Origin: Anisakis pegreffii
Taxonomy: Eukaryota > Nematoda > Chromadorea > Rhabditida > Anisakidae
Direction of reading: 5' to 3'
Assembly: GCA_035041965.1 (NCBI GenBank)
Contig: JAPYMA010000381.1
Coordinates: 248,001-312,000 of the forward strand
Length of the DNA stretch: 64,000 nucleotides
Positions 41,782-54,701 of this stretch are shown here, one piece after another. Position 1 is the stretch's first letter; the number at the start of each line of letters is the position of its first letter. The translations under genes and the position numbers were made by a program. Below the pieces are notes generated by a model. The model saw only the letters and a list, made by a program, of their open reading frames with translations. It did not search any database and was not told the DNA's origin.

Positions 41782-42528
41782 TCACGTATCGATCACGTGC
41801 CCAGTACCGTTTGGAAGCTTCACTTTTTTTGTTTCCAAGACGACCGATTTGCTGAGATTTGTAACCGTGCCGCCAAGCACCGGCACAGAAGCAGCAGTAG
41901 ACATTCCCGGCACTTTACTCTTGTCTCGAATGATTGGTTTAATTGTCGTAGTCGAGCCTCGACGTCGGCTCGGTGGTTTGTTATCGGTGCCTCGACACTT
42001 CAACGGGCTACGAATAGTGGTCACAGAGGTTGAGTCAGTTGCAGTACCGCCACCACCAGCGCCGCCACAGCCATCATTCGGAGTTGATCCCGCATCCGTG
42101 TCCGTATTCTGAACAATCGTTGCAGTAGCCTCAATATCTGCAGAGTTATGATGGCGTCGATGTGAGGCGGAATGCATTAGACGGAACATTCGAAATTTTC
42201 GCGTTAACCACTTCAGAAACGACTTAATTGTGACCAGAAAAATGAAAGTACATAGAATCGCCGCGGTTCCAACGCCAACCATTGGATCGTAGTTGCGAAA
42301 GAAGTCCTCATTGGTACGTTCCGGATTCACGTCCATGAAATCACGCTTCTCAGGCACTTTACATGGTAACCGTGGCAGTTTTGTTGCGGATGGTGGCTGT
42401 GTTGGTGATGGTATTGAAGATGGTTGTATTGACGGGCTCGAGAATGATGAGGATGAAGCTTGTTGCGATGAGGAAAATGCTAGCTGGGCACACCGCCGCA
42501 TACGGCTACTCATCTTAGCAGCAAGCAA
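41782..42528 (-). CDS. Unrecognised single-pass membrane protein
   Basis: Open frame of 248 codons with GC content and codon pattern well above the surrounding DNA, which supports real coding. Residues 1-60 are Ser/Pro-rich with no signal peptide. A conserved-looking block follows (ERTNEDFFRNYDP, 70-82), then one transmembrane helix (about 83-104, MVGVGTAAILCTFIFLVTIK). It is followed by a strongly basic segment (FLKWLTRKFRMFRLMHSASH), so the C-terminus is probably cytosolic. A Gly-run (GGAGGGG), basic SRRRGSTTTIKP and a final ETKKVKLPNGTGHVIDT complete it. The start is uncertain: Met1 or Met6 are both possible and upstream exons may exist. I cannot assign a family; a nematode-restricted protein is likely. 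Confidence 0.65.
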   Translation of the reverse strand: MLAAKMSSRMRRCAQLAFSSSQQASSSSFSSPSIQPSSIPSPTQPPSATKLPRLPCKVPEKRDFMDVNPERTNEDFFRNYDPMVGVGTAAILCTFIFLVTIKSFLKWLTRKFRMFRLMHSASHRRHHNSADIEATATIVQNTDTDAGSTPNDGCGGAGGGGTATDSTSVTTIRSPLKCRGTDNKPPSRRRGSTTTIKPIIRDKSKVPGMSTAASVPVLGGTVTNLSKSVVLETKKVKLPNGTGHVIDT

Positions 42529-45500
42529 AGCAGTAATGTTTTACGGCAATAACCACGCCTTATTTCTTGTGTTATAGCTGATATGTTGTGGGCTTTGGCT
42601 TCAGCTTATCGTTCGCTAGCTTGGTTTGGCCTGGATTTGAGTTGAATTTTATGCGGCGGATTCGCTGAGATTTATTATGCTTGTTGAATATTTGCATTTA
42701 TTTGTAATCATTTCATGTGTGTTGTTATGTTCTCGTTTTATTTCATTTCATTATGCTTCTTCGACATTCACTCGTACTCTCGCAACTCTGTGTGACTGAT
42801 CATCCATTCATTCAGTGTTTTTCTACACTTCAAGTACAAATCGCTTTGTCTGTTAAGCCGCCTGTGTCAAACTGTTGCTATTTGCACAAAGATTGAATCA
42901 CATTCGGATGAGTGACTGGTCTGGATAATCCGTAACTACTACGTATAACACATCACTCGCGTTAACAAGTTGATCCTAAGTCAGTTTGATCTGTCGATCA
43001 CAAAGATATGCTGCATTCAGATGGATGGATGTGCAATCATCAAAGAATTTTTTGTAAATTAGTAAATTCCATCAGCAAACAAAGAATTGAAAAAATTTAA
43101 AGAAATGGATTGGAATCAATCCATTGAGAGAACGTCAACAAATGCACTGGATCTTGAAGAGTTTTCAGAGAGTGTTATTCAGACATTACAGGTGCTCACA
43201 CATTCACTGCAGGCATCAGCTACATCGGAAATTACATTGCACTTCAAATGTTGATTCTTTATTAAACTCATTAATAATGCTCACTAGATGATTGTTAAGC
43301 TTAATCACTCATTGCAATTGACTTCAGTGAGCTTGTAAAGGTGACATGAAAGCGGAAACAGAAGAAATTGCAATTTATCGCGGATGACATCCGTGTTTCA
43401 CTGGGTTCCGTCTCAATGAAGAACTACTACAAATGCGTTGAATTGAGTGCCACGTTAAGTCACACACGAGAATAACCAATAATCAACAATTTAAATCCAC
43501 ATAGCAATTTAAACAGATAGCAGTTCATCTCAACCCATACATGATAATACAGTTAATGAACTGTGCTCATATAAGACAACATAGTCCGTATGTTTGCGGA
43601 AATCATTACCGAATGACTTGATGAAATTCATATGAATCGCTTGTGCACATTGTTCGCCAGTTGGCGATAGCATCGACGATGCGTTTGAATGGATGATATG
43701 TCAAAGTAGAAGAAGATCCCGTAAATTCTTCAATGTGCCGTTGCTATCTTGTGGAACTCTATCATTATTTTATTCGTTTAGCACATAGGTCAATTCATGT
43801 TGGTTTATAGAGTGAAATAATCACATAGAAGCATGTAAATTGATTTGTTCACATTTACATCTCTATAAAATGCTTTCATACGCCCTCACAGTTCATTATG
43901 AATTCGGTTGAAGATTTTCTATTTGAAAACTTTCTTTAGTACACTCGACTACAGACAGCAATCAACGAAATTTTCATGTCCATTAGAATATTTAAACAGT
44001 TTGAATATTTATGATCTGAGACAGTCTCAGATTTGAATTCATATGAATATTCGAAAAATTGCAGCGAATTAGAATGTTTTAATAGTATTGAAAGTTCTGA
44101 TGTGGGAGGGTTTATGTAATGTGCACTTGAGGGCGTTGTAACGATAGGAATATTGTTCATTAGATCGATTGAAATTGCCAGCAATAGTTCTAAGTTTTTT
44201 AAAAATACCTACGTTACCATTCACTGAATATTCATGTGAGGCAAAGGAAATTCTCTCAACTACACATTCTTTAAGCGTTAAGCATTGCACTCATTGCGTG
44301 TAAAAGTAAAAGTTCAGCTAACCAAATCCACGCGAATAATGTGTTTTGTTCGGGAAACATTCGACTAAATGAGCCAATTAACTGATAATTATGTGAGAAA
44401 ATTGAGCTGTGCCCTGAAGTCATATGATTCTCCCATATTTCTTATGAAACACATTTACCGCTCATTAAAACTCTCTCGTTCAAGCTTCTCAGACCAATTT
44501 ATAGTGGACCATTCTTTTGAATATGCTGATAATGTGTAATGTAGTGAGAATTTTGACCAACTGCAGATTACGAGCATAATTTCTAGTCGAAAAATGCTAT
44601 TCACGCGATTTTTTGAATGCAGATACTCACCATTATGGTGGTATTTTTTCCTCACACATGACAGAGAAATGTTTCAAAAAGGATATTGATATATCATCAT
44701 ACAATGAATATTTTCTTGACGATTTCGAAATGTTCATATTATTTGTTTAAATTAATTAAATCCACCCAACTTGAATTCAGGTTTGATTCATCATTTAGTA
44801 TTTAATAGGTCGATAACTTGGAACATTGAGCACACCAGAGATCATTTGCTCAAAATATTTTCGTTTAGTAGCAACAATTTGTGTGTGGAAATTTTTTCAA
44901 CCTAATTATATTTCCGTACGATTGGAATTCTGCTCATTTCACTGCAAAATTTGGAGTTTAACATGTTTTCGGATTGTTAAACACAAAATGAAAACATCTT
45001 GAAGTGGAAAAGCATATGCTATTTCTTGATGGAGAAGAAGAAGGATTGAGTTTCTTCAGCGAAAGAAACTGTTTTGCAATGGATTTGAGCGATGTTAGAA
45101 GGATTTGCTCGTTACCACCTACATGATAGCGAACAAGCGCTAATTGAATCGTTACAACGGATTGAACTAATTAACATTCGAAGTTCGTTTAGACAAATGG
45201 TTACCTTTCGAACATGATTAACTTTCAAAGCATTTTCTCGCATTCACCTGTTCGAAAGTATTCTTCTTTTTGTTCAAGAAGAGACTTTTTTTGAAAAACA
45301 TCTGTTTTCTTTCACAATTTCGGCATTCTTGTCATTCTCGAATGATCTCTCGGTCACCTGTTCTGCTCTTACTATTAGTTTTTCCAGAAGAATGCTTTGT
45401 TTCATAAACTCAATATCAGGGAATCGACTGATTTTTTCGGACGCAACTGAAAATAATCTGTTTCTGATACTTGCGTAAACATCTTTTCATAAGATTTGAG

Positions 45501-46017
45501 CAATAGAATTAATGGAACCTTCAAGCACTTACTTAACTGATCTCTTGTCACTTCCTTAATTGATTCAGACATGTTAACAAGAATAATATTAAGGAAAATG
45601 CGTCATGATCTGACGTCGTTTAATTGAATAGCACAGCACATTCGCTTGATGACGACGACGGTCTTACAAGTGTATTGCTATGGCAGCGATACAATACATC
45701 GAGACGAGTGCTTTTCAGCTAATAAAAGTCTGATTAGACTGATGATGATATGATTTATTTACATAACGCATTATCGATTCAAAATTACAAATTCGCTCCT
45801 AGCTAACCAGCAAATTCATTACCTTAAATGTGCTGAGTGTGTGTTTGTCATTTCCTACGTTATCAAAATTGACGTTATCAAAGCGGATTTTTTCTGCTAC
45901 CTTCATTAGTAATCAATCGTCCACAGCCGACATTCAACGTTAAGTCCATCCATCTATAGCAACACTATTAGTAATAATCATAACAGTACTAATAAATCGT
46001 TCCTGTCTCAAAACACA
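42529..46017. other. 3.5 kb without a recognised gene
   Basis: Divergent intergenic region between the unrecognised membrane-protein gene and the CHP1-like gene, so both promoters should lie here. No coding exon identified. A perfect 19-bp palindrome is at 44014-44032. Confidence 0.6.
44014..44032. repeat. Perfect 19-bp palindrome
   Basis: ATCTGAGAC, A, then its exact complement; followed six bases later by the self-complementary ATTCATATGAAT. Two palindromes side by side in a possible promoter region could be binding sites. Confidence 0.5.
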
Positions 46018-49000
46018 ATGGGCTCTTCAAATTCATCACTTTCTGAATTGGATATCGAGAAGCTATCCATTGAGAGTGGCTGTGAGTTGGTTGTTTTTTC
46101 TTTGTTGCCGTCTTAAAAGTTCTTCTCAGTTCTTTTAAGTGAATATGATTGTGTCGAGTTGATCGGAGTTGCAAAAAAAAATGAGCATTGCAGTGTTTGT
46201 GAGAATTGTAAAAACATTTTGGTGTTCAACTATGGATAAGTGTTCAGTTTTCTAGAGATGTGTGAATTGAGATTGCTGCTGCGCTCATTGCGCTCAAATT
46301 CGAATTATTGTTAGAATGAAAATGAGAATTCCATTGAACTAGTAGATTAAGGTTGTGTGGGAATTATGAATTGGGAATTGAATTGAGGGGGTGAACGGCA
46401 ATGTGGATGGATGTTTTTTGAGTGCATGCATGTGCTGATTGGTGGTATTGTTAGATTATGGTCTGTAATGATTAGCAGAAATTGAATGATACCGTATTGC
46501 ATAACAAACGTGAAGTTGCAAACTCTAAGCTGGTAAAGTTTCTGCCGATTCGTGTCGATTCATTTTAGTGGAGGGATCGATTTGAAATGCGGAATGTTCA
46601 GAAGTATCAAAATTTTAGCACCATTTTGAATGATCTTCGAGTATTGATCATTGAAAAAATTGAAATTAGTGATATGATAACGTTGTTGTTGATTTATGGA
46701 AGAAATTATTTATTCTTTATCGTTAGCGATAATAATTGAACAACCAATCATATGATGCGATAAACAATACATTAATCATCTAATCGATGTGTAGTCAACA
46801 TTTTGTTGCGTTCAGAAAATTGCAATTTTTATTTTCCCACTTAAAAACTTTTATGTCAAACACGATAAATTTCAAAATGAAAAAGTGGAAAGTAACGTGT
46901 GTGAACAGGAAAAAAGCTTTAAATTTATTAATTAACTAGGAGTTTGTTAGCTAAATTGTCAAATTGAATCAAGTCAGCAAAACGCATTCAATAATGTTGA
47001 TTCATTTAGTTGAACGAGAGTTTAGTCGTTTCATAAAGGAAGCAATTTTAGAATTTTCTATGAATGTTTGACAAGAAAAGTAGTTAATGAGCAGTGAAAG
47101 TGATACTATCGAACTTCTGAATAATCTTTTTTATCGAAAGTTTTCAGCGTCTAAATAATCTTTAACTTCCAAATGATCTTTATCTTTCTTCTATCTAAAC
47201 TTATCTTATATAAAGCTAAATGAGTTTTCAGCCAAGAGGCGCAAACTTGTTTTATATTTTGAAAGAACGCTTTGTTAGATTTGATTTTGCAAAGGAACAG
47301 AGGTAGAATGCACATTTCCGACCGATTGCTGAGAATGTTTTCCGTCAAGCAAGAAGTAATTTTCGGTAATCTTCAACAAAGAAAGACTGCAAAAACAACG
47401 GCGAACAAAAGTGAAATGACTTAATTGTGTCGAACTCAAAAGCGGAAAAAAGAGTGGATGATAACAATAAAAAGAATTCACTTCATCTCGATATGCCATC
47501 CTTGCTAATTGTTTTGCGTTCGGTAATGCTCTTAATGTGACGTTGCTATTCTTTAAGAGCTTGTAGTAGTCATTGACTGAAGCTAATCGTTTCAGCCTCT
47601 ATGGCGTTTCTGAAAGCAATTTTCGAATGATTTCACTTTGGAATAGTTCTTGAGTTGGCTTGATGAACAAAGGAATCTAGCATGAACAATGAGAATATAC
47701 TCATTCGTTGACGAGACATTTCAATGAATCGGTTCAGCATGAATTCAAGAGGATGATCAGTCCTATTTTGCTCAAATTTTGCTCAAATATGATCAGTGCA
47801 AGTTTGTCGCACTGAATCAAACATATCTTTAACAGCAATGAATTACTTCTGTAATCTTACACATTTTTTTAAAAATTCCTCACAATTGTGTACAATACTA
47901 ATAAGCTTAGGATCATTTAAAAAATATCTATCTTATCTATCGTCTTAGCAAGCACATCTGAATTAAAGTCATCATGTTTGATCAGTAACGACTATATTTG
48001 AAAAGAATTTTGTTCAGAACTCCAGCTTGAAAGCTGATTTCTTCCTTGGAACGTTCTCTAATGATTGTTCAATTGACCGGAATATCTGATAGACTCTTAA
48101 TGGGCCAGATGAATGGGGACTGCTGAAATGAGTGAATGGTACCACGCTGTTCAGATGAATAGCTCTTTATCCATCTTCCTAAGATGCGACTACTTGCAAA
48201 TAACGTTTGCCGATCTCATAACAAAACAAAATGAGCAGCAGCCAAACATTTCCGACCCAATCAATCGTCGTCGGTCATTAGCCAAAGACTTTTTTCTTTC
48301 CTCTGAAAGACTTGACTTAACGATGTATCTGACAATGAGCTTGTTGTGTAGTCATTTGAAAACCTGGACACAGCCATTCCCTTAGTATTCAGTCATTCAT
48401 CTCAACCATTCCATTCTTTTCACAGTCATCGCCAATTTCAACGTTCGACTAGCTCTTAAAAACTTATTTCTGTTCATTTTTGGCTAAGACACCTACTAGT
48501 GCATAAATTGTACCATAGCTCTTGCCATCCGATGTAACATTTAATGAAAGTCATAAAGAATGCACTTAGCAACCATTGTAACAATTTAAGAAAGCATCAC
48601 TACGTACGAGCATTCCGGAGTGATGAATTGGTCTCTGAGGGTTCCTTATTAAATTGAAATCGTATGATACGCATGCAATTATACTATGCCTTAAACGATC
48701 TACATTCAAAGGAAAGATCAAAACAAAATTCAAGCTGAACATACAAATGAATAACGAATAAATCTAACAAGCATAGACGACAAACGATGCGGATGCATCG
48801 GATTAATGAATCGTGCACGGTCATTGATGTAGTAATGAATCATAGAGAGATATCAGGGATGCGTACCGTGAAGGATTAAAAGTGAATGGTATTTGGTGGT
48901 ATCGTTGCTAACAATAAGGAAAATCATATTATAAGCTGTTTTGGTTTGCAATGAGACCATTAGAGAAATGTAGGAGGATATTGAGATTCAATAAATGGAG

Positions 49001-52000
49001 ACTTTAATGATCATCAATGATGAAGGTGAAATGAAAGGAATAAATTTAAAGAAATATATTTCACGTGGAAGGATATTGGTAATAGTATTGGTATGGATGA
49101 ATGAATATAAATAGCTGTGTAGTTTGTTCATATGAATAGCCAATTGTGTGCATTGCAAGGTATGAAAATGATCTTTCAGTGTCACGAAAAGGAATTCTAA
49201 CGTTATTCAATCGTTTCAAATCGCTAGCAAAACATGTGGATCGATCGACGAATGAGATCTTCATGAGTCAAAGTGATTTTCTGGACATTCAAGAGCTTCA
49301 GCTAAATCCACTTGCACCTCGACTTATCGATGCCTTCTTTGCAGATGCTAAGTGAGTTCTTTTGTTGCTGACATACTTAATCCTTACATTATTCGAATAG
49401 TCTCCACTGCGAAACGAATGAGGATTCATGCAGAGTGCTTTATTAGAAAATATAAACGATTAATGCTTTTTGAAATGCTCAGTGAGTTCTTTTTTTTGCC
49501 GGCATATTCAATCCTTATCAGAATGTAAACGAAAATGTAAACAATTACTTTTTCAAGATTTCCTCTAATTTACACAATTGGTTCGAATGTACAGTTGGCG
49601 CATATCTAGTATCTTTGATGCATAGGAATTGTAAAAATGTTAATCCAGTCCAAAAATGCTCTTCGTTCTCTTAAATTCGAATCGTCCAAAAACGAGTGCA
49701 GATTTGAGAGAACTAATAAAATGACTGCAAGCGGCAAATAGAGCTTCACACTTAGAGGGAGTCATTCTTGATAGGTTTCCTGTTCATAAGTAGGTTTCAA
49801 TAGCTCTATCTCTTTCACCTAGTTTCTGATTTGGCTTCATTGCATTCGTATGAAGTAGACAGAAACAAATCGATATGGGAAAATGTGTGCATCATAAACA
49901 AGAAGCAATTTATCTTCAAAAAAAAAACGCTCATAAAGCGAGGGTGGATCAGATGAGCGGAGGGTGTATGGTTATAAATTGAGTGCAGCAAACAATAAAT
50001 ATGCTTTATGAATCGTCAGTGATGACGGTGATGAATTCGGCTCAGATACATCCATCGCAAATTACGTTTCTCATCTTAAAAATCTTTAGCCGCATGTGTT
50101 TATCAACGCACATTCCGATATTCAATGGATTTTATCCAATTCCTTAAGTCGTCCATTTTTCTTCGAACATAAACTATAGAAGATGCAAGAAATTACCATA
50201 TGTCAGTGAATATTTTTCCGATTACGACCAAATAAAATGGTTTTATGGCTACAAATCTGGCTAGTCGTCGCAATTTGACTAGTGATTTTGCTGTCGATTC
50301 GCTATCCTCACCTTTATTCATTCCGACAATGCAATCTTCCAGACAGACACATGATAGTTTTTTACATAGTGCACAAACTCGCACAGCGCAGGTAATAGTT
50401 GCGTCTGTAGATCAAAGAAGTTATCATTACTGAGGATGAACATGTGAATACTCATAAATTTCTGGGTAAATTTGAAAATTTTTCTGAATTTCCGAAGAAA
50501 ATAGAATATGCGAGTGATGATTCATGATGACAGAGTGTAAAGGTGACTGGAACACTTTTAATACAAGCGTAGTGCAGGTAAGCTATGCAATCATGCAGAG
50601 TACTTTAAAGCAGTGAATGTGAAACGACACTGAATTTATTTTAGAACAATAACTAATCTTTGAAATGGACAGTCAAAAAACATGATCAAGCTGCCTTGAT
50701 TATGATTTGGAATTGAGTATTGGTGAAGTTCCATGTGAAGATGACAATTTCAAAACTTTAAAAAGTCTCCAGATTTGATTCAATGGACAATCCAGACAAT
50801 TTCAAAAGACATTAATAATATCCCGCTGCAGATAGCACATCGGGATGAAATAAAGAGAATAAGCATTTTGTAGGGTTGGTGATCGAAAGCGAGTTTATTT
50901 CCGCGATTTCGTTAAGGTTCTATCGCACTTCCGACCGATCAACAAGGCCAAACCGCATCCATGGAATAGCAGAGAGGCGAAATTGAGATGTCAGTGTTAG
51001 TTAGAATTTAGCGGTTTTAGTTCACCGTTGCAAAGAGCACCTTCAGAACATCATTCTCGAAAGCGTGAATGATCGATCTGCCCCGAAGCATTAATGATCT
51101 CTTCTCTATATAACCTGATTACGTTTGTGTGAGCTTGCACGAAACTGTAGTTTTGCATCAGAAAATTTCATCGCTATTCGTATCACTCCAATTCACTTAT
51201 ATAATCCAATTGAAAAACGGAATGAACAAGCAAAATATTTTAGCAATCGTGTGTGCAAAACTTATTTGATCACTTATGCCTAACTGAAAATTAACCCACT
51301 ATTGAAAGAGATATCAAACTCTTAGCAAAAAGTTTTTATGGTGATTTTTTTTTTCGCTAGCAAATTTTACCGCTGCATTGCAAGAGGATATTAGTTGAGT
51401 TTGGAGTTATGCGATTCAATAAGTAGTCAATTTGTTTGATTATTCAATCAGTCAGTCACTCAGTTGCAATGGTTTTGTTGACGCGATGGCGATTATCTGG
51501 GGAATACGGCAGCTCTGATTCATTTGTTGAGAAAATTTCACTGGCACAGTGCATCAAAAATTGTTCAGTTGCTAGATTTCGAAAAAGAAAACTATCTTCG
51601 AAGGCAATTGACACTATGCAATAAACTAAAACAATTAACTTTCGTACGGAGATTCTTGAGGAAGTTTATTACAGACATATTGTTCATCAGCCCTCTAATG
51701 GTATATATTGCATTCGAGAGAAGGGAAGGTGTCATAGCTGCAGCGATTGTTTTAATCAATTTGAAGTGCTCCAATGTAAATGTTGTTGAATTACAGTTGC
51801 ATTCACAATGTATGATCTGAACCAAAGCGGTACAATAACAAAAGGTGAATTCAGAGAAATCTTACAGGTTTGTTATATTTATCTGTTCGATTCATTTCAG
51901 TTTCGATCTTCAATGATCAATCAAAAATAAGCAGAATTGAACCATAATAGAGCTTTATTCACAAATTAAGATCACAGATGGGCAATGAAACAGCTCGACT

Positions 52001-54701
52001 TTATGATTAATGATACAATCAATTACTGATATGAATAGCTGATAATGTCATCGACAGTGATGAATTGACTTTCTATCAGTAGTCACACTAAAAACAGCCA
52101 TTTTTACTGCACATAAGCATATTTATCAAGTGAAATTCCCTCAGAGTGTTTCTTTTCGATTATGAGGAGCAGTTTTGGAGTAAATCAATGCACAGCGACG
52201 ATTCGATTCAGTGCAGCAGCATGCAACTCTCATCCCATCACGTTCCTCGTCACATTGCACACAATCTCTTATACTTACGGATTTAGTCGCGAATTCAGTC
52301 GGGAATTGCGGATAAGTGCCAAACACAACATTTATTGATGAGCCTTTGAGAATTAATTCATCCTTCCAATATCCCACCAACCCATCCATCCATTCTTTTA
52401 AACCTTTTAAATGTTTCTTCGATCGTTACATTAAGCAGAAACTAACAAATATCACGCCTTCGATAAGTTAATTGCACACTTCACTATTGAAACGTTTAAT
52501 TTTAAACACCTTGTTGTTACATATTTGGAAATCATTAACATTCAACTAATTATACATCATTAATAATCAATGAGACGGTGACGAGTGAATGAGGAAAACA
52601 TGTTCATTGAGATACATGTGAGTTTCACTTGATTGTGAGTGTAGACGTTTGAATATTGCTTGAAACGGGTTGTTGATTAAGTTGCGATATATAATGATTG
52701 ACATCTAGCTTCTTCAGTTACGGATATTGTTTGAGTAGAATATCCCCTGTTGAATAGACACACTTCTGCTGGTATCTTTTATTCGTTAGCATTTGATGAG
52801 TGCTCGAAGACGTCAGCAAATAAGAGCGCTGAGTGATTTGAAGTGTTTGTTTGAATGATCTCTCGAGAAAATGAGATCAGCAATTGAAAAATGGACCACT
52901 GACGGGATGCTTACGTATGAAGTAATCTTTTTGAATGACTGAAACAAAAATTTGAACTCGTATTATTTCAAGTATCGAAATGTGAGACACGGAAAGGGAA
53001 CGAAGTAAAATTTACACGGATATGTGACAGGAAAAGGAAGCAAACGGAGAATTGCAGTGAGTGGAGTTTATCAGATTTAATAATTTCATATGATGATCGG
53101 AAATAATGTTGCGGCTGAACAAGTGAACAGTATCGCTGATCGAACCATGCGAGAGGCAGATCAAGATGGCGACGGATGCATCACATTCCAGGAATTTTGT
53201 AAGGTGCGATCATTTTCCGTAATTTATATTTTAGGGATTTCATCTCGGCATAACGCTCACGACCTCTTCGCCAAAGAAGCTTGAAGTCGAACTTTGAATT
53301 GAAAAAAAAGCCATTGTTCCAAAAGCCATTGTTCTATGTCGTTATGAATGTTCAATCAAAAGTTTATTTCACTGAAGAAGTTTTGGTATTTAGGCGATCA
53401 ATTCTGAAATTATCATTCTGAAAAGTTTACCAAAAGATTCCTTCCCAAATCTTCCGCATAAATAATGATGAAACTAAAACGATGACACTGTTCTCAAGTC
53501 CTTTCAATCCTTTTCCGGAAGAATATCCTGAATTTTTGTGTTCAATTTCACTGTGTGCATTTGGATGTCTTGAACAGAAAGCATTACATTCCATAAGAGC
53601 ATTTTCACCAATTATCTCATTGTCAGTAAGTGTTCAACAGGACAAGACTTTTTGTGCTTGTGAATATAATGAATTTCGTTTTTTGTTTCAAACTTATTTC
53701 ATTTGTTCTCACAATTCATCAAGTGAGCATTGACAATGAGTAAATTTTGCAGCTTTATTCACGATAGCAAAACCAAAAAACATCATCAAAATGCTTTCGC
53801 ACCCAAACGCAAAAGATTTCGAATGCGATGAGGGATATTTAAGGAATACGAATGAGGGATTTTGAGGAATACTAAGAATCAGCAAAACACTTTCTATAAT
53901 CCTAATCATGAAATAAGTATACGCTGGGTATGCGATACCTTTTCATGGATTTCATTCAATATTCTTTTCATACTCCGTTTTTTTCTGTGAATTTTTCTCG
54001 GAATTCTGAAAAAATTTCCCAAGGTTACTCCTCCATTCATGGTTACTTCGTTTTCGCCAACTGAAAAAAAAAAGTTATATCTTTCATAAGGGATTATGAT
54101 TTATCGCTTTCACTCAATCCATAAAGCCATATTCTATGAATTTCATCAAATTTTCATCAGTTTTTTCCTGTCTTACATATATGAGTGCATTCATGCTAAT
54201 TGTAAGTTTCGTGATCAAATCAAGTGCGATTCATGCGGAATGATGATTTTTTCGCAGAGTATATTAAAAACAAAGCCAAGTTTTTGACTTCAATATGTCA
54301 GACAGAGCATACTGAAGCTAACCTGTTGATGTATTCCCATGGAAACTGCATTCTCAATTAATTCAAGCAGTTTGAAGTACACCATGCAAACTCAACTAAC
54401 ATTAACATTATTAATTAATCCTAAAGTTGATTGGTTGAACACAGCTGTTTTCCATATGATATTCAGTTTGTATCACTTCTGCTCAATTCACTGACTTCTT
54501 ATCAATCAAAGTAATGAATATCTTCCCACTGCTATCAACCCCTCCATGAAATCACTGTCTCATTTATGATCTAATCACTCGAATGGGGTGAGGAACTCAA
54601 ATCAATTCGGAACAGAAATCATTTTTTAAACGATCTTCTTGTTTCAGGCAATGGAGAAGACCGATATTGATCAGAGGATGTCGTTCCGTTTCTTGACATA
54701 A
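46018..54701 (+). CDS. CHP1: Calcineurin B homologous protein (CHP1 / PBO-1 family)
   Basis: EF-hand protein of the CHP family, which binds the cytosolic tail of Na+/H+ exchangers at membranes. Six exons give 209 aa: 46018-46081, 49180-49351, 50265-50419, 51797-51867, 53090-53203, 54648-54701. MGSSNS is an N-myristoylation signal. ILTLFNRFKSLAK, LQLNPLAPRLIDAFF, AFTMYDLNQSGTITKGEF, MMIGNNVAAEQVNSIADRTM, READQDGDGCITFQEF and EKTDIDQRMSFRFL align in order with CHP1 (195 aa). EF-hands 1 and 2 have lost calcium ligands; EF-hand 3 (137-148) and EF-hand 4 (178-189) are canonical. The Ser/Thr-rich linker after EF2 is longer than usual. Exon 3 uses the acceptor CTGGCTAG and a weak GTTATC donor, chosen because only they keep the frame. 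Exon 5 (53090) joins perfectly in protein but is preceded by TTTCAT, not TTTCAG; see findings. Distinguishing it from other CHP paralogs is not possible here. Confidence 0.88.
46082..49179 (+). other. First intron of the CHP1-like gene (3.1 kb)
   Basis: Separates the myristoylation-signal exon from the EF-hand exons (phase 1 junction, forming Leu). No embedded gene seen; an 11-base TTTTGCTCAAA tandem pair occurs near 47766-47787. Confidence 0.65.
49331..49521. repeat. Duplicated 5' splice-site region of CHP1 exon 2
   Basis: The end of exon 2 and start of its intron (about 49331-49390, including AGTGAGTTCTTTTGTTGCTG) recur 130 bases downstream (about 49461-49520, AGTGAGTTCTTTTTTTTGCC), both followed by CATA(C/T)T(T/C)AATCCTTA. 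This places a second near-identical donor inside the intron. Confidence 0.65.

Noticed and set aside
41797..42577. Several plus-strand frames over the 41.8-42.5 kb region
   Set aside because: Shadows of the minus-strand membrane-protein gene, which alone spans the whole GC-rich block.
50207..50264. Apparent one-base frameshift (AAAA run near 50235) in the CHP1-like gene
   Set aside because: Using the acceptor CTGGCTAG ending at 50264 gives a clean phase-2 junction and a 12-residue EF-hand loop that aligns with CHP1, so no frameshift is needed.
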